Positions 51,874 through 62,200 of a stretch of DNA of 64,000 nt are shown here, piece by piece. Every line of letters starts with the position of its first letter. The first letter of the stretch is position 1. Both the position numbers and the translations under genes were made by a program. The DNA comes from Clostridiales bacterium (lineage in GTDB: Bacteria > Bacillota > Clostridia > Saccharofermentanales > Saccharofermentanaceae), in assembly GCA_017510605.1 (NCBI GenBank), contig JAFWMQ010000009.1, positions 1 to 64,000 of the forward strand, in the 5' to 3' direction. The notes under the pieces are model-generated. The model did not search any database. It had not been told where the DNA came from and worked only from the letters and a program-made list of their open reading frames with translations.

Positions 51874-52656
51874 TCATCCCTCCGATCCTAACGCTTCAAC
51901 GGATGCTGCTGTCCCGTAATCTTTTACATCTGCCATGTACAGATTAAGCGTAATGCGAAGTCTTATTGTTCCGGGATCTAAATATGTTACAGCACCGGTT
52001 TCTGAATCGTATTGTTCGATCTTGTCCATGGGTTCCCAAGCAAAGCTTGTAATGCGTACAGCGGGCTTGGAGGAGATATCGTCTATGAATGCCTGGCATG
52101 CACTGCGGGTACCTGTAACAACAAGTGTCAGACCGACACACTGTACGCCGGAAGACTGTGTTGAATTGACACTGTTCCTGGCATTCACGTAAGGGGTTAT
52201 AAGGGTATCTGCTGAATCGTTTTCGTTTTCGGAAATATCTCCGGTATTAACATAATTTTTATCCGGAATATCCGCATAAGCATACGGAATCTCGTCAACG
52301 GCTTCCTTAGGCATGTTAATTACCAGATTCTCTGAGAAAAGGCCTGATTTCAGAACATAAGAAGTGACCATCTTATCGATCTCTGAACTGTCCATGATCT
52401 CATAGTAATCTGCAGTGGAAGCGTTCAGGTCATCTACCGCTTTATCGTACAGGGCTCCGGCGCTCGAGAGATATATGATCTTGTTCTTGTATGTCGTTTG
52501 TTCGAGCTGAGCTTGATCGATCTTGTCATTGATCGTTGCGATTGAAGTAATGGTAGGTCTTATAAGGAACCATATGATCATAAATATTGCAGCAGAGAAG
52601 AGCAATATGGCAATCGTCATTTTATCTTTTTTGTTAAGGTTAGTCTGTAAAGCCAT
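51874..52656 (-). CDS. PilO-like alignment-subcomplex protein
   Basis: A 260-residue protein with a short cytoplasmic N-terminus, one transmembrane helix (about 15-35), a coiled-coil-like segment (about 38-90) and a C-terminal ferredoxin-like domain ('CVGLTLVVTGTRSACQAFIDDISSKPAVRITSFAW', about 175-250). This is the PilO/GspM layout. It lies between the PilM-PilN fusion gene (2-nt gap) and pilB, the usual place for pilO. Confidence 0.8.
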   Translation of the reverse strand: MALQTNLNKKDKMTIAILLFSAAIFMIIWFLIRPTITSIATINDKIDQAQLEQTTYKNKIIYLSSAGALYDKAVDDLNASTADYYEIMDSSEIDKMVTSYVLKSGLFSENLVINMPKEAVDEIPYAYADIPDKNYVNTGDISENENDSADTLITPYVNARNSVNSTQSSGVQCVGLTLVVTGTRSACQAFIDDISSKPAVRITSFAWEPMDKIEQYDSETGAVTYLDPGTIRLRITLNLYMADVKDYGTAASVEALGSEG

Positions 52657-52657
52657 A

Positions 52658-54160
52658 TCAGTTTACCTCCTTCTCGGATTCTGCGCTGTCGGCAGTGACT
52701 CTTGCGGCAAGTGTGCAGACAACATTGATCTCCCATCTTTTACCGTCTTCGGTAATGGAATATCCTGTATAGTCAACATTCTCGAAAATATCCATTGCCA
52801 TAAGATCAGCAATAAAGATGTTTATATCTTCAACTTCAGGAGCTGAAGCTGTGATGCTGAAGACACCGGTCGAAGCACTGTATGAATTGAATTCAACTTT
52901 TACGTTATGCAGTTTAGCCGCTGCGAGGATCTTATTGTTGACCGAAGAATCAGGAATAGGATAAGTATCCAGATTCTGCTGGAGAAGATCTACGCCGCCC
53001 TGGGTCCTTCCCATATCAACCATATTGTTGTACATTTTGTCGTATTCATTGACTTGAGCGATGACATTAGGGTCGTTAATATACCGCTCGTATTCTTTAA
53101 GTTCAGCATTCTTTTTTGTCTTGTAAGCAAAGCACAAACCGTATGCAACAAGTACAACTGCTAAAACGCAGATGAAAGGAATGATAAGCTTTCCGAGAAC
53201 ACTGCCTTCGGTCTTCTTTTTCTTTGATGACTGCTTGGTGTTTTTAAGAATAGGCAGTCTCTCATCGATCTTACGAAGTCCTGAGATAGGGTATACGAAG
53301 AAAGGGAATTGAGCCTGGTTGCCGCCGGCTATCGTTGTTCCCTGAGGCGGTTGTGCAAGGGAGATATCCGCTGCACTGTCTATATTCAGGATATCATTTG
53401 CAAGCTGGACGACCTGGGAATTGGTTAAGCCGCAGAATAAGATATCCTTGACCGTTTCTGTAAGATGCTGCGCGGAAATAAACTGTCTGATTGATGAGAT
53501 AGATGAATAGATTTCGCGTGCAAATTCGGGTGTTCCCGGCTGCGCGAAAACACGGGAAGTGGAATCATAATAGTATTTACCTTCCGCGAAGAAGATGGTA
53601 ACAAGCGATTTGCCGTCAAGGATCATGTACAGAATGGTCTTGCCGGCAGCCTGCTTTGTAAAGAACTCGGTAGCAAGCTGGACACCGTTGTGAATTGATT
53701 TTAATTTGAGTCCCGCACTTGCAAAGATCTTAACATATTTATTTACAAAGTCTATTTCCGCAGTCTCATAAACAACGCGCTGGGTCTTTGCTTTAGCGTC
53801 CTTGCTTACGACATACCAACCGGTAACAGGATTCTGGAATCTGCCGTATTCTGAATCTTTTGTTTCACGCTCGATAAATTCTGTTGTCTTTTTGTCGGCG
53901 AGAAGGGGAGCATCGACTCTGTTAGCTCTCAGTTGAGGGCTGTTGATAATAAGAGTAACCTCTGATTTCGGAAGTTTATTAGCCTGCCAAGCCAGTTTAA
54001 TGGCTTCGGTCAGCTTCTCCTGATCCATTACTACGCCGTTCAGCACTGCACCTTCCGGAAGTGGTGAAGATATCAGTTTGGATACCTTTACACCATCGGA
54101 GGCGGAAGAACCGGATGCAATCTGGATGTTGGTATTCGACAGAAATACTACTTCAGACAT
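52658..54160 (-). CDS. PilM-PilN fusion protein
   Basis: A 500-residue protein that appears to join two pilus alignment components. Residues about 1-285 are PilM-like (actin-like ATPase fold, 'LPKSEVTLIINSPQLRANRVDAP', 'LYMILDGKSLVTIFF', 'EFAREIYSSISSIRQFI'). A basic linker ('KQSSKKKKTEG') and a transmembrane helix (about 325-347) follow, then a PilN-like coiled coil and ferredoxin-like domain (about 350-485, 'VKVEFNSYSASTGVFSITASAPEVEDINIFI'). PilM and PilN normally bind each other through the PilN N-terminal tail, so a covalent fusion is mechanistically sensible. Confidence 0.8.
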   Translation of the reverse strand: MSEVVFLSNTNIQIASGSSASDGVKVSKLISSPLPEGAVLNGVVMDQEKLTEAIKLAWQANKLPKSEVTLIINSPQLRANRVDAPLLADKKTTEFIERETKDSEYGRFQNPVTGWYVVSKDAKAKTQRVVYETAEIDFVNKYVKIFASAGLKLKSIHNGVQLATEFFTKQAAGKTILYMILDGKSLVTIFFAEGKYYYDSTSRVFAQPGTPEFAREIYSSISSIRQFISAQHLTETVKDILFCGLTNSQVVQLANDILNIDSAADISLAQPPQGTTIAGGNQAQFPFFVYPISGLRKIDERLPILKNTKQSSKKKKTEGSVLGKLIIPFICVLAVVLVAYGLCFAYKTKKNAELKEYERYINDPNVIAQVNEYDKMYNNMVDMGRTQGGVDLLQQNLDTYPIPDSSVNNKILAAAKLHNVKVEFNSYSASTGVFSITASAPEVEDINIFIADLMAMDIFENVDYTGYSITEDGKRWEINVVCTLAARVTADSAESEKEVN

Positions 54161-54193
54161 TTGCTTTGTTTCCTTTCGTTAATTTGCCGTATC

Positions 54194-55390
54194 TTACGAT
54201 CCTGCGCCGATCGTCTGATAAGACTGATATATAGGCTGAATGATGGATATCATGATGAAGCCTACGACAACAGCCATGACAACGATCATTACAGGTTCAA
54301 TGTATGAGGTCAGACGCAGGAGCGCCTGCTTTGAATAGAAATCAAGATCATTAGCAACTGATTCAAGCATGTTTCCGAGCATACCGGTTTCTTCACCGAC
54401 CTTTATCGTAGAAGGAAGCTTGGATACGAATCCGTCGACATCAACAAGTGCGGAAGATAAGGTCATACCGCCTGATACTTTTCGCTCAACTTCAACGAAC
54501 TGTGCCTCAATATATTTGTTGCCGATTGTGCTTCTGGCAATCTCAATACAGCTGTGGATCGGAATACCGGAAGAATAGAGTGAGCTCATCGTGCGGGCAA
54601 ATCTTGCTGAATAGATGACTTTTGTAAGCTTTCCCCATTTACCCATGACCTTAACATGATCAATTAAGAGCCTTACGGCAGGTATCTTGATTATCATCTT
54701 TCCGAAAATAATTCCAAGAACAATGATTATTAACAACACATACCACTTGTGAGCAACAAAATCAGATATTGCCATAAGTATCCTTGTAGGAAGGGGAAGA
54801 GAAGGCAATGTTGAGAAGATCTCGTCAAACTGCGGAAGAACATAACCGAATAATATCGCAACAACAATAACGATCAATCCGCTTAAGATCTTCGGATAAG
54901 TAAGTGAATTCTTAGCTGTCTGCTCGAGCTGTGATTCACTTGTGTACTGATCGGCGAGACGCAGACAGGTTGAATCAAGAGTTCCGGAAGTCTCTGCCGC
55001 CCTGATCATAAAAATAAGAAGAGGAGGGAAAGCAGGCTCTAATTCTTCCATGGCAACCGAGAGTGAAACACCCTGAACGATACGGTCACGGATCCTTAAA
55101 TAAAGCTGCCTCTCATAATCACTGATAGACTCGTCATTAGCAACGATCTCAATAGCTTTTACAAGCGTAACACCTGCTTTGATAAGCGTTCCGAGCTGTC
55201 TTGTAAAATCAGCCAGTTTCGGCTTTTTGAGAGGCTTTAAAACCATATTCTTATTTATGGGTTTTGCCTCTAACAGAAGAAGTCCAGACTCATGAAAACG
55301 TTTTTGAAGATCAGTCTCGTCGAAGGCCTCTGCCTTGCCCTTAACGATCTTGCCTTTACTGTCCTGTGCCTGATATTTATATTCCGGCAT
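54194..55390 (-). CDS. pilC: Type IV pilus/type II secretion platform protein (PilC/GspF)
   Basis: A 398-residue inner-membrane platform protein. The opening 'MPEYKYQAQDSKGKIVKGKAEAFDETDLQKRF' is typical. Two T2SSF domains follow: 'DFTRQLGTLIKAGVTLVKAIEI' (about 60-82) with 'RIRDRIVQGVSLSVAMEE', and 'ARFARTMSSLYSSGIPIHSCIEI' with 'KVGEETGMLGNML'. Helices lie near 165-190, 210-235 and 365-390. It couples PilB to pilin insertion. Encoded between the minor-pilin-like gene and the PilM-PilN fusion. Confidence 0.96.
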   Translation of the reverse strand: MPEYKYQAQDSKGKIVKGKAEAFDETDLQKRFHESGLLLLEAKPINKNMVLKPLKKPKLADFTRQLGTLIKAGVTLVKAIEIVANDESISDYERQLYLRIRDRIVQGVSLSVAMEELEPAFPPLLIFMIRAAETSGTLDSTCLRLADQYTSESQLEQTAKNSLTYPKILSGLIVIVVAILFGYVLPQFDEIFSTLPSLPLPTRILMAISDFVAHKWYVLLIIIVLGIIFGKMIIKIPAVRLLIDHVKVMGKWGKLTKVIYSARFARTMSSLYSSGIPIHSCIEIARSTIGNKYIEAQFVEVERKVSGGMTLSSALVDVDGFVSKLPSTIKVGEETGMLGNMLESVANDLDFYSKQALLRLTSYIEPVMIVVMAVVVGFIMISIIQPIYQSYQTIGAGS

Positions 55391-55417
55391 ATTTGAGAGT
55401 CCTTTCTGCTGGTATAT

Positions 55418-55912
55418 TTACTCTGATTCGTATTTCAGGAGTTCGAGCGAATAATAGACCTTAAACTCGCCTTCGACACCGGTTGATATTCCGGAAGAGT
55501 TACCTGAATCTTTATAAACGACACGGTAAAGACCGGTCTGATATTCAAAACTTACAGGTCCGTTGTCGACACTGTTCCATTCATAAAGAGTGACAGTTCC
55601 TTTGCGTTGTGACATGTACGCTACTTTTTCTGCAGCGCCCTCTGTCATGCCGTTTGCGTTATTCGGATCATATATTGATGACATACTGCCATAGTATTCG
55701 GTTCCGACTGCGCGAAGTGCTTTCCTGACATCGCGAGCTTCTTTATAAGCCTGTCTGGCGCCTGAATCTATTACAAACCATAAAATGAGAAATGACAGCA
55801 GAGCAAAAATAACCACTGAGATAACAATGATCTTGAAAACATCAGCTAAGCCGCTCCGTTTATAAAACTGAATGCCTTCTATCTGTATGCCATTGGCTTT
55901 GTTATCTGACAC
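55418..55912 (-). CDS. Minor-pilin-like single-pass membrane protein
   Basis: A 164-residue protein. A hydrophilic N-terminus of about 25 residues is followed by a transmembrane helix (about 27-50), an amphipathic helix ('ARQAYKEARDVRKALRAVG') and a beta-rich C-terminal domain ('GTVTLYEWNSVDNGPVSFEY', 'LYRVVYKD'). The arrangement is pilin-like, but there is no G-F-x-x-x-E cleavage site, so it may be unprocessed. The start is GTG with AGGAGG 10 nt upstream. First gene of the pilus assembly operon. TGCTAAAAT (minus strand, about 55950-55942) could be its extended -10. Confidence 0.75.
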   Translation of the reverse strand: MSDNKANGIQIEGIQFYKRSGLADVFKIIVISVVIFALLSFLILWFVIDSGARQAYKEARDVRKALRAVGTEYYGSMSSIYDPNNANGMTEGAAEKVAYMSQRKGTVTLYEWNSVDNGPVSFEYQTGLYRVVYKDSGNSSGISTGVEGEFKVYYSLELLKYESE

Positions 55913-56040
55913 CTTACCGTCCTCCTGATAACCTAAAATCTATTTTAGCACGAAATTTAATAAAGGAAACTTAATATAATATTTTGTTACATCGTAGTCA
56001 CAGTTTCACGCAGATTTAACAATTCAGATAACAATTCTGC

Positions 56041-56075
56041 TTGTGTAACATTGTTACAGTAACAATGTTACACAA
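56041..56075. promoter_or_regulatory. 35-bp perfect palindrome in the divergent pilus promoter region
   Basis: TTGTGTAACATTGTTAC and its exact complement flank a single A (17+1+17). The palindrome contains one perfect TGTAACATTGTTACA (56044-56058) and a second copy with one mismatch (56058-56072). No T-run follows. It lies between the assembly operon (start 55912, minus) and the giant prepilin promoter (56176), well placed to control both. The rest of 55913-56269 is very AT-rich and has no gene. Confidence 0.7.
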
Positions 56076-56175
56076 CGAAAATTTAAGCAAAATTTACCGT
56101 ATATGCCTAATACTAAAATTCAACAAATTGTAAACGGGACATAAATGGATAATATGAAATTAATATAATTTTAAT

Positions 56176-56204
56176 TTGAATATTTATATACGGAAAATTA
56201 TAAT
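56176..56204 (+). promoter_or_regulatory. Promoter of the giant prepilin gene
   Basis: TTGAAT (56176-56181), a 17-bp spacer, then TATAAT (56199-56204), leaving a leader of about 60 nt before ATG 56270. Confidence 0.7.
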
Positions 56205-56269
56205 GAATGTGTATAAATATTTTTTATTTACACTACATCAAAATCTATGTCAGGATGCAGAAATAAGGG

Positions 56270-59200
56270 ATGCTGAGACAATATTTGAAAGCTTGGTCTA
56301 AACATAACAGCGGTAACAGAAAGCACCGCGGTTTTACTTTGGCTGAGCTTATTGTTGTCCTTGCAATCGTTGCTATTCTTGCAACTGTCGGTGTTTTCGC
56401 TGCTGTCGGATATATCAACAGATCAAGGATCGACAAGAATACCCAGGATGCAATAACTGTTTACCAGGTTGCACAGACCGCTATTGCTCATAAGGCTGAT
56501 AACGGAACGCTTGATAATTGGGTATCCACAGCTTTTTCAAGTAGTGGCTTCTCAGCTGCAGATTTTAAAGATGATAACGGCAGAGACGTTCTTGATGAAA
56601 CCAATAAATCCATTCATAAGACAGCACATCTGACATGTGATCCGAACAAGGTTCATGCAGACAGTGATACCCTTTACGATCTGCTCAGCCCGTATTTCTA
56701 TGACCGTGCTGTTTTTGCCGGAACGATCTCTGTTGAGTTTGATTTGAGCGCTACTAAGCAGAATGACGGAACCATTGCTTATTCGGCTACCGTAATGTCA
56801 GCTTTCTACAGCAGAGAGAATGTTGCACCAACCGGTACCGGTGGATGGGATTCCAAATGTCTCGGCAATTCAAATGACCAATTGCCTCAGCGTGATCAAG
56901 AATACAGATACAACACAAGTTATGTCGGATACTTCAACGGAACCGAAGCTTCATTGATAGGTCCTGTTGCGCTTCCCGATGATCTCGATGCGACACCTGC
57001 TGCAGAAGTTACTTTCCGCAACGGCGAGACTCTGGATATTACCTGGACAATTCTTGCTGATCATGACAAGACAGACGATGTCTATATCAATCTGTTCAAT
57101 TCAGATTCATTGGCTGCATTAACTGATGACAGTTCTTCAAACAATCCTGCATCTATAGCTACCATTCTGATAGAAGGCGGTGAGTCAGCTATCGAGTCCA
57201 AAGCTACCACCACACAGGCTAATGACTATGAGTGCATCAAGGTTAATACAGAAGGATACGATCATACATACAATATCGAGAAGACCGTTAAGACCGGAGT
57301 AATTACGATTAAAGTCTCTACCAATAACGGCAGCAGTTATGTTGAACATACATTCCCAGTTACTGTCAGGGAAGTATTTGGTGACGGCAGACAGGAGATC
57401 ACACAGTATGCCGATATGTCCCTGGGCTACAAGACATATACTCTTTCGATTGACTGTATGATGGTTCACAATGATTACACCAGCACGAACAATAATTATA
57501 CGAAGAACTATACAACCAAGGTCTTATTTAATGCTAACAAGAACCAACCATATAATCCCCAGAATATCTGTGCAACGCTTGTTACAGGTACTAACTCTGA
57601 TTCTGATTATTTTGTTGCCACAAGAGCAATCGATGATCCTATTCATTACGAAGGTTTGACACAAGGTTCTTTCAGAAACGGTACCCATACGGCAGTATCA
57701 TACAATTTGGAAGATGGTAACAGAGCTGCTTTAGATACCGAAAAAGGCTGTGTTGTTAATACATTGTTTGGCGATCTCATTTGCAGTGACGGCAGTGTCA
57801 CTTATAACGGAAGCTTTGGTTCCAGCCAGGGCGGAGATGCTGTTATAACATCATTCAGACATCTTTCAAATATCCGTATGACTAATGTCGGTAATTTCCA
57901 CATTGCAAGAGATCTGAATTGGTATATCAAAGCATCGGGTTCTCTTACTCCGTACAGTGAGGTAAAGGTCTATTCACTTACTAACGGTGTATACAATTCT
58001 CCTATTGACCGTAAACAGTCTTCTGTTGCCAATTCTTACAGAGTCGTATCTTTCCCTGCAATAGATGAGATAAAGGCAAATCAGTCTTTGTCAGCAATGC
58101 ACCGTAGTGATGATGCAACGCAGTTGTATTCAATTAACAGCGTTCAGATGAGGCTGGCATCATTTACAAACAACAACAATAACGGATATGGTCTTATCTG
58201 TAAGAATTCCGGAACAGTATCTAATATAGTTACCAACAATCTCAATCTGGTCGTATACGAGGTTGCTGATGGATCGGCAAGTGATTATTCAAAGATTGAG
58301 AAAACGTCGATAACAACAGGCAAGCATGTTAACAGACCCCGCGGTACGGAGACAACGGCTATTGGCGGTTTGATCGGTTTGAATACCGGCAAGGTCGGTA
58401 CAACTGATAGTGATGTTATCAGAATGAGCAACCCGATTGTAATGGGTAGCGCATATTGGTCTATTGAGAAATATTTTGAAGGCACAGGTGGTGTAATCGG
58501 AAAAAATACCGAGACTACATCATCACTTAGTGGCGAGATTGAGATCAATGGTACATTTGTAGTTTTCAGTCATACAAATATCGGTGGTATCATTGGACGT
58601 TGTGACCAGAATATCGGGGCAAGGCTTATCGTAAACGGAACACCTGCTCCGGAAAGCGAATTTCATCTGTCTAATGACAGTAAGTATGGAGCCGTTTCCT
58701 GCGTCGTTGCAGGTTGGAATAGTCCGGGTGGCGCTATCGGTAAAATGGAAAACGGAGCTTTTACTTACCGCGCGGATTATGAATACGATGGTATTTCCGC
58801 TCCTGACGCTTCAGGCAATTTCTCATTTAACAATTACGACCAGTATGAGTATCAGGTAGATGTTAACCTTCCTGCTAATTCACTTATCGTCCAGCTTACA
58901 AGCGGAGATAATAATGAAACAGATGCAAAAGGTCGTCTTCGCGGAGCCGGCGGTGCAATCGGTAACATGAAGAACTGTAACAGTAGTTCTTCTTCCGAAG
59001 GAAATTATTTGAGTATACGGGTTCAAAATGAAGGAAGCGTTCTCTCGGCTAATAACATAAATAATCAGAATCCTATTTATTGTGGTGGTGCTGTCGGCAG
59101 AGATGAAGACAGTAAGATTGCTACTACGTTTGTCCGAGTTGTAAATGGTGAAAATACCAGAATCGGATATCCGAGTGATAATCTTGGCCCTTATCACTTT

Positions 59201-62200
59201 ACCGCAGGCGGAGCCTACGGTCAGATAAACGGTTCCGGAAGAAATGTTGCTATATATGTCGAAAATAAAGGCACTATTACAGCTCGAGGCAGTACCGATT
59301 ATCTTGGTGTAGGCGGTGCGGTCGGCTGTACTTCTACCGGTGATGTTCCTACATTTGTTATCAAGGCTATAAACAATTCTGCTGAAATTACTGATCTGAA
59401 TAATGACGGCGTGAATATGGTTAATGGTGCCGGTGGCGCAATAGGAAGTATCAGCAACGATAAAGAAATATCGTCTGATTCTGTAATCTATGTTGAGAAC
59501 ACTAATACCACGATAAGCGGTTATTACTTCGTAGGCGGTGCTATCGGAAATGCTCCTTCAAACAACGGCAAGATATCTGTGGTCAATGATGGAGCGACTA
59601 TTACCGGTGTCGGTTCAACGAATTATGTCGGTGGTGCTATCGGCCGTATCACAGGTAACAGCACAGGCGGCACGATCCAGGTTGTTCTGGACAGCTGCAG
59701 CATCAAAGGCGGCGAATATGTCGGCGGCGTGATCGGTCTCAATGATTCTGTCTTAAGTTCAGTTTCTATTGAAGGCAGCGGCAATATCATTGGAACAGGT
59801 AATTATGTCGGTGGTGCGATTGGTTACAACAATGGTGAGATCGGCGGAGATGTTGATGTTGCGCTTTCAGGCAATGTTAACGGTGGCGGTAATTATGTCG
59901 GTGGTGCAATCGGTTATAACAATGAGACGATTTCAGGATCAGTAGATACAGAATTTATCGGAAATATTAGTGGTTTTAATTTTGTTGGCGGTGCTATCGG
60001 TCAAAACAAAGCTGAGATCGGTGGTTCTGTTACAGTTTTATACACTGGCGATTCATCTGTAATAGGTATTGATTACGTAGGCGGTGCTATCGGAAGTAAT
60101 GATGAACAGATTACTGATAACGTTGAAGTTAGCGCTACCGGAGATTTAGTTATCGGAAACGAAAATCATTCCGGTAGTTATGTCGGCGGCGTTATAGGAG
60201 ACAGTGTGGGAGAAGTCGGCGGTATTGCTGCTTCGTTTGACGGCGAGGTTAGTATTTACGGAGTTGATTATGTCGGAGGTGCTGTCGGTAATCTGAGTGG
60301 AGATTTAACAATCGACAAATCGATCAGTATTGTTTTCGCTGAAGCAAGTGAAATCCACGGCAGAATTAATGTCGGAGGCGTTATTGGTAAAAATGATGTT
60401 GAGCTGGCATCGGTTTCTGCGAGATTCAATGGCCCCGGAACAGTAATTGGTTCTTCCGATGTAGGAGGATCAATCGGTTATAACAATAATGATATATCCG
60501 GAACTGTTTCTGCGATCTTTGAAGGTCAGGCCATAATAGGTAACGCTTCTAATCCTGGAGATAATGTCGGTGGCGTTATCGGAAACAGTGTCGGAGAAGT
60601 AGGCGGTATTTCAGTTGCATTCGGAGACGATGCGTATATTTACGGATATGATAATGTCGGTGGTGCAGCAGGTAATCTGGTAGGAGAAATAACAACCAGC
60701 AAAGTAATCGATGTTGTTTTCACTGCAGATACGGTAATTCGCGGAAATAATAATGTCGGAGGTGCTATCGGTAACAACGAAGTAGCGCTGACTTCTGTAA
60801 CTGCAACATTTAAGGGTGATGCCCAGGTAATCGGTTCTGAAAATGTAGGCGGAGCTATCGGAAATACTGAAGCGGATATCTCAGGAGCGATTGCAGCAAG
60901 CTTCAAGGGTGAAGCTATTGTAGGTAATAAGAATAAAACCGGTAACTATGTCGGTGGTGTAATTGGAAACTGCAAGAATAAAGCAGGCAGTCTCTCTGCT
61001 GATTTTGCAGATGATGCATTCATCTACGGAGCAAATTATGTTGGCGGTGTTGTAGGCAACCTTGTTGGCACACTTACAACAAATACTATAAGTGTTGTAT
61101 TTAACGGAGACTGTGAGATCTATGGTGCAAACAATGTCGGCGGAGCAATCGGTTACAACGAGGTAGCTTTAACTTCTGTTACTGCAACATTTAAACATGA
61201 TGGTAAAATTATTGGATCTTCGTATGTAGGCGGTGCTATCGGTAATAATCAAACAAAAATTTCAGGAACTGTTTCAGCAAGTTTTGGCGGTTCGGCAATT
61301 ATTGGTGATAGTACCAACAAGGGTAATTACGTTGGTGGCGTTATCGGTAACAGCGTTGGTGAAGTCGGTGGTATCACTGTTGCGTTCGGAAAAGATACCA
61401 GTATATACGGAAAAGATTATGTTGGCGGAGCTGTAGGCAACCTTCTTGGAAATTTGACTTCCAATAAATCAATAAGTGTATATGTTCCTGGTAATCTCAC
61501 CATTAAAGCTGCTAACAATGTTGGTGGTGCTATCGGATACAGTTTTGTTACGGGCTTGAAAGATGTTACTGTTAAAGTTGATGGTATTACTGACATTGAA
61601 TGTTCTGGAGGAAATGTTGGTGGTGCTATAGGTTATCATTGGAATAACAATAGTGATAATAGTAATAAGATAGAAGGTATTATCTCAGCAAACTTCGGTA
61701 AAGCTGTTACAGTAAGTGGCAATGGCGATTATGTCGGTGGTGTTATCGGAAACAGTTATTCGAATATAAAAGGAATTGCGGTTACTTATGGAAGCAGTGC
61801 CAACATTTCAGGCAAAAACTATGTTGGCGGTATGGCCGGCTATCTTAAAGGCGGCCTTGACAACAAAACCATTGCAATGACCGTCCCGGGTGATTTCACT
61901 ATCAATGGTGTTGATTATGTAGGTGGTGCATTTGGATATAATACCGCATCGTTGAATGGTATTACTGTTAAATACAATGGAACCGCAAGCATTACCGGTA
62001 AGAAATACATCGGTGGCGCAATGGGTTATAACAACAAGTTTAATTCTTCCAATCCTGTTAGTGTTTTGTACAGCAAAACAGCAGAAATAATAGGTAGTGA
62101 ATGCGTTGGCGGTGCTATAGGACAAAGTGTTGGAAAAACAGGAATGCTTTCTGCTGACTTTAAAGGCAGGGCTACGATAGGTGACAACAGCAATAAGGGT

